Shown here one piece after another: positions 24,887-33,771 of a DNA stretch of 64,000 nt. Source of the DNA: JACQFK01 sp041482015 (GTDB lineage: Bacteria; Planctomycetota; MHYJ01; JACPRB01); assembly GCA_041482015.1 (NCBI GenBank), contig JBGPCZ010000001.1, positions 1 to 64,000 of the forward strand, given 5' to 3'. Under the pieces are notes generated by a model. It was not told where the DNA came from. It worked only from the letters and a program-made list of their open reading frames with translations, and did not search any database. The position numbers and the translations under genes were made by a program. Each line of letters starts with the position of its first letter. Position 1 is the stretch's first letter.

Positions 24887-25864
24887 TCAGGCCCTCCAGG
24901 CGTCTAAGACGAATTCCGTCCCGAGCCGTTTCAGCGCGGCCGCGAGTCCGGCCGAGGCGGAGTCGACACAGATTCTCCCCGCCGGATCGATCCATACCTC
25001 GTCCGCCGGCGCGGGACGGGACGGTCCCGGCGCGATCGTCCAGGGGACCTGCGTGAGACCCCGGGACCGCACGATCTCCCATGCCCGACGACGTTCCTCC
25101 GGCCGGTTCGTGCGCCCAATCACCGGGTCGCCTTCCGCTCGGAACACCGGGAGGTAGCCGGTCATCAGGCTGAGGGGCGTGCCCGGAAGCTCGCGCGACA
25201 TCCAGTCCGCCACACCCGCGAGGCAGCAGTCGAGGTGGCCCGGCATCGCGAGATGCCGGACGATCAGGCGGCCGGTCCGCGCGGCCCAGAGAAGGTTGGA
25301 TCTGACGACCTCGCTGTACCGCGGCACGCGCGCCAGCCGCGCCGCGCAGTCATCGTTCCCGAACTTGTAGTCCGCTAGAACGACGTCGGGCACGCCCTCG
25401 AGAATTGCGAGCGCCCCGGCGGAGGCGTAGGCGTTGGTCTTCCAGACGAGGGTCACGTCGGCCGGCACGCGCGCGGCGATCTCGAGCGCGCCGTCCAGGT
25501 GGATCGAGGGCTCGCCGCCGAGGATCGTGACGCTCCGAAGGGCGGGCCGGTTCGCGGCGATCCGCTCGGCTACGGCTGCGGGATCCAGGGGAACGCCGGC
25601 CCGTCCGTCCTGGCTCGGCCCGCCGGTGAGGCAGAACGAACAGGCCATGTTGCATCCGCTGAGGCTGATCGTGTAGGTGGGCACGAGGTCGGCCTCGCCC
25701 GCCCACTCGATCCCCTCGTGGAACACGCGGGGGGTGGCATCGGAGGCGCAGACCCCGGCGGCCTCCGCCGTGCGGTCGACGCCGCATTCGAAGGCGCACA
25801 GCCGGCACTGCGCCAACTGCTTCCTCGCCGCGGGGATCTTCGCTCCTGGGTGCGGACGGACCAT
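24887..25864 (-). CDS. PflX-like radical SAM protein
   Basis: 325 residues, first gene of the operon. A leading Cys cluster C20-x2-C23-x3-C27 ... C39 ('QCRLCAFECGVDR') precedes the canonical radical SAM motif C71-x3-C75-x2-C78 ('SGCNMACSFC'), then 'ILGGEPSIH' (the GGEP SAM-binding motif) and 'VWKTNAYAS'. This layout fits the uncharacterised PflX group (COG1313), which resembles pyruvate-formate-lyase activases but has an extra N-terminal Cys set. The substrate is unknown; a glycyl-radical partner is not visible in the window. The stop is 2 bp before the TTG of the AAA+ gene. The ATG at 25864 follows aaagggg. Confidence 0.85.
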   Translation of the reverse strand: MVRPHPGAKIPAARKQLAQCRLCAFECGVDRTAEAAGVCASDATPRVFHEGIEWAGEADLVPTYTISLSGCNMACSFCLTGGPSQDGRAGVPLDPAAVAERIAANRPALRSVTILGGEPSIHLDGALEIAARVPADVTLVWKTNAYASAGALAILEGVPDVVLADYKFGNDDCAARLARVPRYSEVVRSNLLWAARTGRLIVRHLAMPGHLDCCLAGVADWMSRELPGTPLSLMTGYLPVFRAEGDPVIGRTNRPEERRRAWEIVRSRGLTQVPWTIAPGPSRPAPADEVWIDPAGRICVDSASAGLAAALKRLGTEFVLDAWRA

Positions 25865-26072
25865 GGGCCCCTTTCATCCGCAAACGATGAGAATTGGACT
25901 CCACTCCCTCGCGCCCGTCTCACGGTTCCGCTCTTTTCGCAGGACGGCGGCCGTTCCGACGGGACCCGCCTCTTATCGCAAACCATGGGCCATGCATAAA
26001 GGGCTCGCCAAGGCGGTTGTGTGCAGGAAATGTCACCCATTCGCGCCCGGGAACCACACTTTGTCAGGCCTC
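25865..26072. other. Upstream region of the radical SAM/AAA+/PilT operon, no gene seen
   Basis: The only stretch of the window over 300 bp without a gene is 25865-26187, made of this segment plus repeat copy 2. No convincing protein is encoded: short open frames here have no recognisable motif or ribosome site. It must hold the promoter for the seven-gene operon on the minus strand, but no clear -35/-10 pair could be identified. Confidence 0.5.
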
Positions 26073-26189
26073 AACTGTTAAGTGACGAATCGGATTCCTC
26101 ACTTAACAGTTGGAGCACGGCCCAAGGGGAGCCCCGTGGAAGCGATCCCTAACTGTTAAGTGACAGATCCGATCTGTCACTTAACAGTT
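26073..26189. repeat. 117-bp tripartite palindromic repeat, copy 2
   Basis: Same architecture and orientation as copy 1: hairpin A 26073-26111, linker 26112-26150, hairpin B 26151-26189. Both hairpins are identical to copy 1 base for base; the four differences all lie in the linker. The end of hairpin B overlaps the TAA stop of the sulfatase at 26188. Together the two copies flank about 6 kb holding the radical SAM/AAA+/DUF1257/DUF2997/PilT operon. Confidence 0.95.
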
Positions 26190-27600
26190 AGAACTTGTCG
26201 AAGGCGGACTTGCCTTCCTTCTGGTAGCGGTCATACCAGGGCTGGTTGTGAGGCAACGGGACGCCGTCGCGCGTCCATCCGTCGGGCTTCCGCTCAGCCG
26301 GCATCACGTCGTGCGTGTCGACCCGCCAGTTGTCGAGCAGCGTCCGCAGCCCCGCCACGTACTCCCGATACCCGGGGTCGTCGACGACGTTCTTGAACGA
26401 GTAGGGATCCTCTCTCAGGTCATAGAACTCCTCGAACGGCCGGGGCTCCTGGAACAGAAAGGCCTGCCCCGCCGACAACCGCCCCGCCTGCTTCATCTCC
26501 ATCATGCCCTTCCACGTGACGGAGTTGATCGAATCGACGCTGTTCCAGAGCGGCTTCTCCCAGTAGTAGTTCCGAACGAGGAGATATCGCGGCGTGCGCA
26601 CCGCGCGCGTGAACTGCGCGTAGTCGTGCCAGTTGGCCTCCGCATAGACCGCCTCGCGCGCCGGCCCGTCGGGAATCTTCAGCAGCGTCCGGAAACTCTG
26701 CCCCTGCATCGAATCCTGCGGCACCTCAGCGACGTCCAGGATCGTCGGCGCGAGGTCGACCGAGCTGACAAGCTGCCTCTGGACGACGCCCGCCTTGACC
26801 CCCGCAGGATACCGCACGAGGAGGGGCGTGCGGATCCCGGAGTCGTAGAGCGTCGTCTTCGCGCGCGGAAACGGCATGCCGTTGTCCGACAGGTACACGA
26901 TGAAGGTCCGGTCGAGCTCGCCCTGCCGCTCCAGCTCCGCCAGGATCTCGCCGACGTGCCGGTCGAACCGCTCGATCTTGTCGTAGTACTGGGCGATCTC
27001 CATCCGGATCAACGGATGGTCGGGCAGGTAGGGAGGAACGACGATCTGTTGCGGGTCGTGCGGATTCGGCAGAACCTCTCCAAACGGCCGGTGCGGGTCC
27101 CACGACGCGACCCAGAAGAAGAACGGCTTGTCCCTCGGACGCTCCGCCAGCAGCTTGACCGCTCTCTCCGCCGTTTCCTTTCCCGGGCACTCCTCAATCC
27201 GGTCCCAGTTCGCCCTTTCGGCCGCCCCGAGGTGCCATTTCCCCGCGGCCATCGTATGCCATCCCGCGGCTCGCAGGATCCGAGCGAGCGTCTTCTGCTC
27301 CGCGGGCAGCGGTTGGTGAAGGTCCGGCGCGCCCGTGCTGTGGGGATACCGGCCCGTCAGGATGCTCGCGCGGCTGGGGCTGCACGACGAGATTGTCAGG
27401 AAGGCCCGATCGAACCGCGTCCCTTCACTCGCGAGCCGGTCGATGTTCGGCGTCCGGAGCACCCGGTGGCCGTAGCAGCCAAGATCGCCCTCGCCCTGGT
27501 CGTCGGCGATGAGGATGAGAACGTTGGGCGACGTATTCAGGTTCCGCCGCGGCGATCCGGCGCACCCCGCGAGCAGCGCCAGCGCGAGGACGAGCCTCAT
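26188..27600 (-). CDS. Sulfatase lipoprotein (Cys-type)
   Basis: 470 residues from the ATG at 27600, which overlaps the upstream stop (ATGA); MRLVLALALLAGC is a lipoprotein signal with lipobox LLAGC. Motifs: 'NVLILIADDQGEGDLGCYG', C73-S-P-S-R-A-S-I-L-T-G (formylglycine site), 'GKWHLG', 'VYLSDNGMPFPRAKTTLYDS', and 'YAEANWHDY', which resembles heparan/N-sulfoglucosamine-type sulfatases. The stop codon TAA at 26188-26190 uses two bases of palindrome B of repeat copy 2. It is likely co-transcribed with the double ceramidase-like gene and the PVC cytochrome upstream. Confidence 0.9.
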   Translation of the reverse strand: MRLVLALALLAGCAGSPRRNLNTSPNVLILIADDQGEGDLGCYGHRVLRTPNIDRLASEGTRFDRAFLTISSCSPSRASILTGRYPHSTGAPDLHQPLPAEQKTLARILRAAGWHTMAAGKWHLGAAERANWDRIEECPGKETAERAVKLLAERPRDKPFFFWVASWDPHRPFGEVLPNPHDPQQIVVPPYLPDHPLIRMEIAQYYDKIERFDRHVGEILAELERQGELDRTFIVYLSDNGMPFPRAKTTLYDSGIRTPLLVRYPAGVKAGVVQRQLVSSVDLAPTILDVAEVPQDSMQGQSFRTLLKIPDGPAREAVYAEANWHDYAQFTRAVRTPRYLLVRNYYWEKPLWNSVDSINSVTWKGMMEMKQAGRLSAGQAFLFQEPRPFEEFYDLREDPYSFKNVVDDPGYREYVAGLRTLLDNWRVDTHDVMPAERKPDGWTRDGVPLPHNQPWYDRYQKEGKSAFDKF

Positions 27601-30311
27601 CGTCCGACCGACGCGTGGACGGCATTCAGGATGCGCTCCTCGATCCCGGGAGCGAACGGCACGGGCCAGCCGTAGTACATCATCGAGCCCGACGCGAGCG
27701 TCCGTTTGAACCCGTTGTCCCATCCCGCCTCGTAGCCGCCCTCGGCGAGCACCTTCTCCGACGGGATGTAGCACGGCACCTCGTTCGAATAGCCGGCCAC
27801 CCACGTACGATCCTCGCCCAGCTCCTTCTTGAGCCGAAGGGCGTACTCGACGCACGTCTCGCCGCTCAGGGCGATCAGCGTCAGGTCGCCGCCGAACTGC
27901 CAGGTCAGGATCGGGAACGGCACCGCGCTCGGCAGCTTCCCGGCATCCAGCAGCCGCAACGTCTCCTTCGCGTGACGCTGCCGGAACTTGTCCTTGTGCT
28001 CGACGAGGGGCGCCACGAGCTCGCGCGCCGGGGCCGCCTCGAGCGGCAACTCGATCGAGCGGTAGCTCATCCGGAGATCGCCCGAGATCGTTCGACCCGC
28101 AGCCGTGCCGAGGGCCCCCCGGACCGCGGCCGCCAGCGCCCTTCCGTGCTTCTCCGCCATGGCCGCGTCCCCGCGCGGGCTTGGATTGATGTCGCCCCCG
28201 CAGCCCGTGACGAAGAGCGCGACCGCGCCGGGGATCGACTTCTCAAGCTCCTGGCACGCCGCGCCCGCATGGTCGCCGTGGTACTGGTACATGCCCCCGC
28301 CGAGCGTCGTGCAATGACACGCGTACGTGAAGACGATCGCGCGCGTCTTTCCGTCCTTCGACTCGATCTCGAGCACCGGCACGTCCGGATCGGTGATCCC
28401 CTTTGGATTGTCCGCAAGCGCCGGGATGTTGTTCTCCCGCGGCAGGCGGCGGTTCATGGCGTACGTCGCCTTCGTTCTCGAGAAGGACAGTTTCGCCGGC
28501 TGGAGGTCGGACAGCGCCTTCCCCACCAGGACGACGACCGTCTCGCGCAGCCATTCCGCGTACTCGTGGACGGTCTTCGCCTCCGCCTCGCCGAATCCGT
28601 GGAAGACCTCCATCGATGGCCGTTCCGGCATCGCCGGACCGGCGTGGGTGTGGCTCGCGGTCAGAAGAAGCTGCTCGTCCGAGAGCCCGTGCCGCTTCCG
28701 CGCCTCGTCCCGGATCCACCGGCTCATCGAGGGCGGGAACCCCAGGATCTCCGCGGTGACCATCACCGCCTTCTTTCCCGAACTGTCCTCGAGCGCGAGC
28801 GCCCGGGCGTACAGGTCGAGCGCCACGCCGTCGGCCGGCTTCGTCCGCGCACCGTAGCCGGTGAGCCAGCCGAACTTCTCCGGCGTGATCTTCACCTTCG
28901 CGGTCCCCGCCCGATACGAGCCGCCCCCGCCGGGAGCGGCCACGAGTTCCTTCGCGGCGGTGACGATCCGATCCTCGATCCCGAGCGCAAAGGGCGTCGG
29001 CCATCCGCTCCCCGACATCTGGGACGTCGCGATCCCCCGGCCGAGCGAGAGGGTCCAACCCGATTCGTAGCCGTTCTCGTTGAGGATGCGCTCCGACGGG
29101 ATGTAGCACGGCACTTCGTTCGAGTACCCGGTCACCCACGTCCGATCCGCGCCCAACTCCTTCTTGAGACGGAGCGCGTACTCCACGCAGGTCTCCCCCG
29201 CGAGCGAGACCATCGTGAAGCTCGTGCCGAAATGAAGAACCTGGATCGGGTAGTCGATCGACGTCGTCAGCGTCCCCGCGTCCATCTTCGCGAGCTGCTC
29301 CTTCGCGAACCGCTGGTCGCCGGGCCTCCCGGTCGCGGCCATCTTGTTGAACGCGGCCCGATCCGGTTTCTCGAGCGGCAGGTCGATGCGCTTCAGCTTC
29401 GCGCGGATCGGCCCGCTCACCGGCCGGAACCGGCCCTCCTTGAGCACCTTCTCGATCGCCGCGATCATCGCCTGCCCGTTCTTCTCCGCCTCCGCGATCG
29501 GCCCGCGCGGGCCGGGATCGATGTCGCCCCCGCAGCCGGTCACGAACATCACCTGCGCGCCCGGCATCTTCTCCTCGAGCCTCGAGCAGCAGACCGCCCA
29601 GTCGGGATGGAAGCGGTAAAAGCCCTCGTTGTTGTTCCGCACCGACGTGCAGTGACACGCGTACGTGAAGAGCACCGCGCGTATCTTCCCATCCACGCCC
29701 TTCGCCACCAGCACGGGCACGTCCGGGTCCGTGACCCCCTTGGGCTCGATGCCGAAGCCCCACGTTCCGTCGTCCTTCTTCACGCGCCGGTACTTCCCGA
29801 ACGTCGCTTCGCCCCGCGCCATCTCGAGCGTCGCCGGCGAGGTCGACTTCAGCGCCTCCCCGATCGCCTGGAGGACCTTCTCCCGGAGGCTCTCGACGTA
29901 GGGGTCCCGCTCCTTGATCTGCTCCGGATGGTCGACCAGCGCCGGCTCGGAGATCACCGGGCCGTTGTGCGTGTGGGACCCCACGAGCAGGAGTCGCTCC
30001 TCCGGAAGTCCGAATCGCCGGAGCGCTTCCGACTTGATCGCCCGGCCGATGACTGGTCCGAAGGCGATGATGTCCGCCGACACGATGACCGTCCTCGATT
30101 TCCCGTCGTCGATCGCGAGCGCCCGGGCGAACAGGTCCGCTTCGACCCCTTCCGAGAGCTTGTTCCGCGATCCGTAGCCTGAGAGCATCATCGGCTCCGC
30201 GGGCGTGATCTTCACCTTTGCGGTGCCGACGACCAGCGGAGCCTGTTCAGAAGGGGGCGAAATGGCGCATCCGAAGACAAGGAGAGAGATCAACGCCCGG
30301 AGAGTGCGCAT
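27597..30311 (-). CDS. Tandem double neutral/alkaline ceramidase-like lipoprotein
   Basis: 904 residues with lipobox LVFGC near residue 15. Two complete copies of the neutral/alkaline non-lysosomal ceramidase N-terminal domain are fused: copy 1 about 26-445 ('VGTAKVKITPAEPMMLSGYG', 'GSHTHNGP', 'YACHCTSVR', 'GCGGDIDPGPRG') and copy 2 about 460-904 ('AGTAKVKITPEKFGWLTGYG', 'ASHTHAGP', 'YACHCTTLGG', 'GCGGDINPSPRG'). The SHTH and ACHC histidines are the zinc-site positions of the family. Each copy also repeats 'ALSGETCVEYALRLKKELG' or a close variant and 'GYSNEVPCYIPSE'. True ceramidase activity in planctomycetes is unproven; an amidase acting on acylated glycans or lipids is likely. Its ATG lies 12 bp after the PVC stop. 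Confidence 0.88.
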   Translation of the reverse strand: MRTLRALISLLVFGCAISPPSEQAPLVVGTAKVKITPAEPMMLSGYGSRNKLSEGVEADLFARALAIDDGKSRTVIVSADIIAFGPVIGRAIKSEALRRFGLPEERLLLVGSHTHNGPVISEPALVDHPEQIKERDPYVESLREKVLQAIGEALKSTSPATLEMARGEATFGKYRRVKKDDGTWGFGIEPKGVTDPDVPVLVAKGVDGKIRAVLFTYACHCTSVRNNNEGFYRFHPDWAVCCSRLEEKMPGAQVMFVTGCGGDIDPGPRGPIAEAEKNGQAMIAAIEKVLKEGRFRPVSGPIRAKLKRIDLPLEKPDRAAFNKMAATGRPGDQRFAKEQLAKMDAGTLTTSIDYPIQVLHFGTSFTMVSLAGETCVEYALRLKKELGADRTWVTGYSNEVPCYIPSERILNENGYESGWTLSLGRGIATSQMSGSGWPTPFALGIEDRIVTAAKELVAAPGGGGSYRAGTAKVKITPEKFGWLTGYGARTKPADGVALDLYARALALEDSSGKKAVMVTAEILGFPPSMSRWIRDEARKRHGLSDEQLLLTASHTHAGPAMPERPSMEVFHGFGEAEAKTVHEYAEWLRETVVVLVGKALSDLQPAKLSFSRTKATYAMNRRLPRENNIPALADNPKGITDPDVPVLEIESKDGKTRAIVFTYACHCTTLGGGMYQYHGDHAGAACQELEKSIPGAVALFVTGCGGDINPSPRGDAAMAEKHGRALAAAVRGALGTAAGRTISGDLRMSYRSIELPLEAAPARELVAPLVEHKDKFRQRHAKETLRLLDAGKLPSAVPFPILTWQFGGDLTLIALSGETCVEYALRLKKELGEDRTWVAGYSNEVPCYIPSEKVLAEGGYEAGWDNGFKRTLASGSMMYYGWPVPFAPGIEERILNAVHASVGR

Positions 30312-30323
30312 GAGAACTCCCTC

Positions 30324-33300
30324 TTATTCGGGGACCAGCCGCACGGACCGGAGGTCGAGCAGAGCTCCCTGGATCTTGCCCTCCGAGTGGAACGAAAGCT
30401 TCTGCGGGCCCGCCTTCAAGTCCACCGTCCCGAGCTTGACCTGCTTGTAGTTGTCCCAGTTCCCGGTGCCCTCGATCTTGCCCGCGAGGCGGGACGCCCC
30501 CGCCTCGAGCAGGTAGGCATTCCCGGCGACCCCGTTCTCGCACGCGTAGTCGATCTCGACCGCGTACTTCCCAGCCTTCGCGGTCTCGAGCGACCAGACG
30601 GCCTGGTCGCTTTCGCTGCTCCAGTAGCCCAGGTTCTTGTAGGCCGCCTCGAACACCATCGAGTTCCCGTAGATCTCGCACTGCGTGGCGAGCAGCTTCA
30701 CCGAGCCATCGCCCGCCGCTTTGACGATCTCGGGCTTGTTGCCCTCGAACGACTTCGGTTTTCCGACCGGCCCGATGCTCGCGCCGAGGAAGACGAACAG
30801 GTCCGCGAAGTCCTGGGGCGAAACGTTCTTCTCGATCCCCTCCGGCATGAGCGACGCCGGCCAGGCCTTGATCTCCGCGATGTCCCGACGGAGCACCGTG
30901 TTCTCCTCGGCGTTGGCGCGCCGGAGCGTGATGCTGGCCGGTGTCTCCGCCGCGATGACGCCCGAGATCAGCTCCCCCTTCGGGGTTTTCACCACGTACA
31001 CCTGGAACTGTGGATCGATCGCCTTGTTCGGGTTGAGGATGTCGGTGAGGAGCGACAGGCGGTCCCGCCCGGCCACCGACGTAAGATCGGCGCCGACCTT
31101 GAACCCCTGTCCGTGGAGACGGTGGCACGTGGCGCAGTTCGTCATGTAGACCTTCTCGCCCCGCCCGCGGTCGCCCGTGAGCGCGAAGACCTTCGGCGCC
31201 ATCTGGTCCACGAGTTCATCCAGCTCGTTGGCAGCCTTCCCCTCGAGCAGCGCCTTGGCGCGCGCCCGGATCTCCCCCTTTGGATTCTTCAGCAATTGGT
31301 CGCGGTGATGAACCTCGAGCTCCACCGTGCGAATTTCGTTCTTTTCGAGTTTCTCGAGAATGAGGGGGATCTGGTCGGGCCGCGCGAAGAGCGCGGCGAG
31401 CACCGCCTTGCGGACGGGCCCGGTGTAGGCCGCCCAATTTGCCAGGAGCTGATCCGCCGGCGCGCTCGAGAGCGCGCGGACCGCAGCCACCTGCACGTCC
31501 TGCGGCTCCTGCGGGCGCAGGAGCTTCCCCAGCCCTTCGCGGGTTCCCGCGCCGGGCATCATCGCGAGGAGATCGATCGCGTTGACCCGCTCCGCGACGT
31601 CCCGCGCCCCGTCCCCGGCGGTCTCCAGGAGCCGCGCGGACCACTCGCCCACCTGCTTTTCAACCCCCGCCTTTTTGAGCAGCGAGTCAAGGCTCGCGCC
31701 CCACCGACGGAGCGACGGCCCCAGCGCGGAGAGCGCCACGAGCCGCCACCGCGCGGGCTGCGCGCCGGAGCCTTCCGCGAGAAGCTTCAGCCAGTCCGCG
31801 ACTTCTTCCTCGTTCCGCCCGGCCCCCGTCAGATCGGCGAGTTGTCGGACCAGCTCCATCGATCCCGGCCCGGCCTTTTCGAGAAAATCGGGGGATGACT
31901 GGAGGATCTTCGAAAGCAGCTTCTGCGCGGACCCTTTGATCGACGAGAGGATCGCCGTCTGAACCCAGCGGTCGGTCGCATCCTGCACCGCGATCTTCGC
32001 CAGCGCCGCGAGAGCGCGGTCGTCCCGCACCTCGCCCAGCGTGAACGCGAGCTGGAAGCGGACGCGCGGTGCGGCGTCGGCGACCAGCGCAAGGACGGCG
32101 TCGCGAAGCTCCGCGATCCGTGGCTCCGCGAGCCTCAAGGCATGCTCTCTCACGCCCGCGTCCGCGTCCTTGAGCGCCCGGGCGACGTCCGTCGTCTCGA
32201 GCGCCCCGAGCCCCTCGAGCGTCCAAAGGGCGTGGAGCCGCGCAAGCGGCGACCGGGAAACGTGAAAGAGCGCGCGAAGCGGCTGGACGGCCGCCTGGTC
32301 CTGCTTCTCGATCAGAAGGCGTTGCGCCGTGAGGCGCCACCACGCGTTCTCCTTCTCGAGGAGCGCCACGAGCTCGGCCGGGGAGGCCTTCCCGAGGCTC
32401 GGGAGCGCGGCCGGTTTCGAGGCCGTCGGCGAGACGCGGTAGATCCGCCCCTTGTCCCATCCCGCACGCAGGTCGACGCGGCGCTGCACCTCGAGGGGGA
32501 TCCACTGCGGATGCTCGATCACCGCGCGGTACATGTCGACGACGTAGAGCATCCCGTCCGGACCGGTGCACAGGTTCACCGGGCGGGACCAGGTGTCGGT
32601 CGAGGCGAGGAACTCCTTGTTTTCATAGGCGCGCTTTGCGGTGAAGCTCGCGCCCTTCTGGACGAGGAGGTCGCGGTGCACCAGGTTGTGCACCGGCTCA
32701 CAGCAGAACGCGTTCCCCCGGAAGTCGGGGCCGAGGCCGTCGCCGCGATAGATCGTGACCGAGCAGGCCGACGTGAAGTGGCCCGCCGTGTTGTAATCGT
32801 TGAACCGCTCCGTGATCCGGCTCGCCGGATAGACCTGCGACGCGGGCCCGTGGTCGGAGATCATCTCCTGTACGGCGGCGACCGACAGGCTGGGGTTCCG
32901 GCCCAGGTAGCGAAGCGGCAGGACGGCGGTGTAGATGTGGTTCGAGTTGTTGTTCATGTACCGGTTGCCCCAGTCGTCGAACGTGTTGGCGTACTGCGAC
33001 GCGCCCGCGACGGGCTCGATCCCGGTGAAGTCGGTCTTGAAGCGGAAGTCGGAGCCGCGGATCGAGGTCCGCTTGGCGTCGGCCTGGTTGCCGGGGCGGA
33101 CGTTGCCACCGCTGTCGCCGTTGGCGCCGTAGATCCAGTTGTCGAGGCCGAACTGGAGCCCGTTCACGCGGTGCTGCTGGTTTCCCTCGGAGAACCCCGT
33201 CCACACGACCTCGCGCACGTCGGCCTTTCCGTCGCCCTTCGTGTCCTTGAAATACAGGATGTCGGGTGCGGCCGTGACGAGGACGCCGCCCTTCCACGGC

Positions 33301-33641
33301 ATCACGCCGTTGGGATACGGGACGTTGCTCGCGAACGTCGTGCACTTGTCGTACGTGCCGTCGCCCTTCGTGCTTTCGAGAAGCTTGATGCGTCCCGACG
33401 GCGGCCCGAGCGGATAGTCCGCCATCTCGGCGACGTAGATGCGGCCGTTCTCGTCGAAGGCCATCGCCACGGGGTCCATCAGGTCGGGCTCCGCCGCGAC
33501 CAGCTCGATCTTGAACCCGTCCGGCAGGCGCCAGGTTTTCAGCGCGTCCTTCGCGGAGAGCGGACTCTTCGGCTCATCCTGCTGGGAAGCGGCCGGGAGG
33601 GCGCACAGGGCGAAGACGAATACGAGAGTGGGCCGGTTCAT
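30324..33641 (-). CDS. PVC-type dehydrogenase/HEAT/c-heme protein with C-terminal beta-domain
   Basis: 1105 residues; signal peptide MNRPTLVFVFALCALPAASQ, with gagga upstream of the ATG at 33641. Order: Pirellula/Verrucomicrobium propeller (about 25-430, 'MAFDENGRIYVAEMADYP', 'FGLDNWIYGANGD', 'GPDGMLYVVDMYRAVIEHP'), HEAT repeats (about 440-800), PVC heme domain with C836-AT-C839-H840 ('GFKVGADLTSV', 'DILNPNKAIDPQF'), and a terminal ~130-residue jelly roll ('VWSLETAKAGKYAVEIDYAC') resembling carbohydrate-binding modules. It is a fused version of the split proteins elsewhere in the window. First gene of the operon 33641 to 26188. Confidence 0.9.
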   Translation of the reverse strand: MNRPTLVFVFALCALPAASQQDEPKSPLSAKDALKTWRLPDGFKIELVAAEPDLMDPVAMAFDENGRIYVAEMADYPLGPPSGRIKLLESTKGDGTYDKCTTFASNVPYPNGVMPWKGGVLVTAAPDILYFKDTKGDGKADVREVVWTGFSEGNQQHRVNGLQFGLDNWIYGANGDSGGNVRPGNQADAKRTSIRGSDFRFKTDFTGIEPVAGASQYANTFDDWGNRYMNNNSNHIYTAVLPLRYLGRNPSLSVAAVQEMISDHGPASQVYPASRITERFNDYNTAGHFTSACSVTIYRGDGLGPDFRGNAFCCEPVHNLVHRDLLVQKGASFTAKRAYENKEFLASTDTWSRPVNLCTGPDGMLYVVDMYRAVIEHPQWIPLEVQRRVDLRAGWDKGRIYRVSPTASKPAALPSLGKASPAELVALLEKENAWWRLTAQRLLIEKQDQAAVQPLRALFHVSRSPLARLHALWTLEGLGALETTDVARALKDADAGVREHALRLAEPRIAELRDAVLALVADAAPRVRFQLAFTLGEVRDDRALAALAKIAVQDATDRWVQTAILSSIKGSAQKLLSKILQSSPDFLEKAGPGSMELVRQLADLTGAGRNEEEVADWLKLLAEGSGAQPARWRLVALSALGPSLRRWGASLDSLLKKAGVEKQVGEWSARLLETAGDGARDVAERVNAIDLLAMMPGAGTREGLGKLLRPQEPQDVQVAAVRALSSAPADQLLANWAAYTGPVRKAVLAALFARPDQIPLILEKLEKNEIRTVELEVHHRDQLLKNPKGEIRARAKALLEGKAANELDELVDQMAPKVFALTGDRGRGEKVYMTNCATCHRLHGQGFKVGADLTSVAGRDRLSLLTDILNPNKAIDPQFQVYVVKTPKGELISGVIAAETPASITLRRANAEENTVLRRDIAEIKAWPASLMPEGIEKNVSPQDFADLFVFLGASIGPVGKPKSFEGNKPEIVKAAGDGSVKLLATQCEIYGNSMVFEAAYKNLGYWSSESDQAVWSLETAKAGKYAVEIDYACENGVAGNAYLLEAGASRLAGKIEGTGNWDNYKQVKLGTVDLKAGPQKLSFHSEGKIQGALLDLRSVRLVPE

Positions 33642-33771
33642 AAGAGGCGTCCTCGTTGACTGTAACTAGTACACGTTGGAAACCTGTCGCGTCGCATTCT
33701 CCCCTCAGCCGTGGAAATCCCGCATGGCTTTGTAACATCCCGCCGCCCTTCGGTACTCAGTATTCAGAGAA

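Noticed and set aside
25894..26085. Small plus-strand gene of 63 codons upstream of the radical SAM operon
   Set aside because: No motif, poor ribosome site, and its end runs into repeat copy 2; looks like random open frame.
26041..26190. Target-site duplication around repeat copy 2 (and copy 1)
   Set aside because: The bases flanking each copy do not match each other, so there is no direct sign of transposition.
27615..30182. An 855-codon open frame opposite the double ceramidase gene
   Set aside because: Same GC-driven shadow effect; no ribosome site, signal peptide or recognisable domain.
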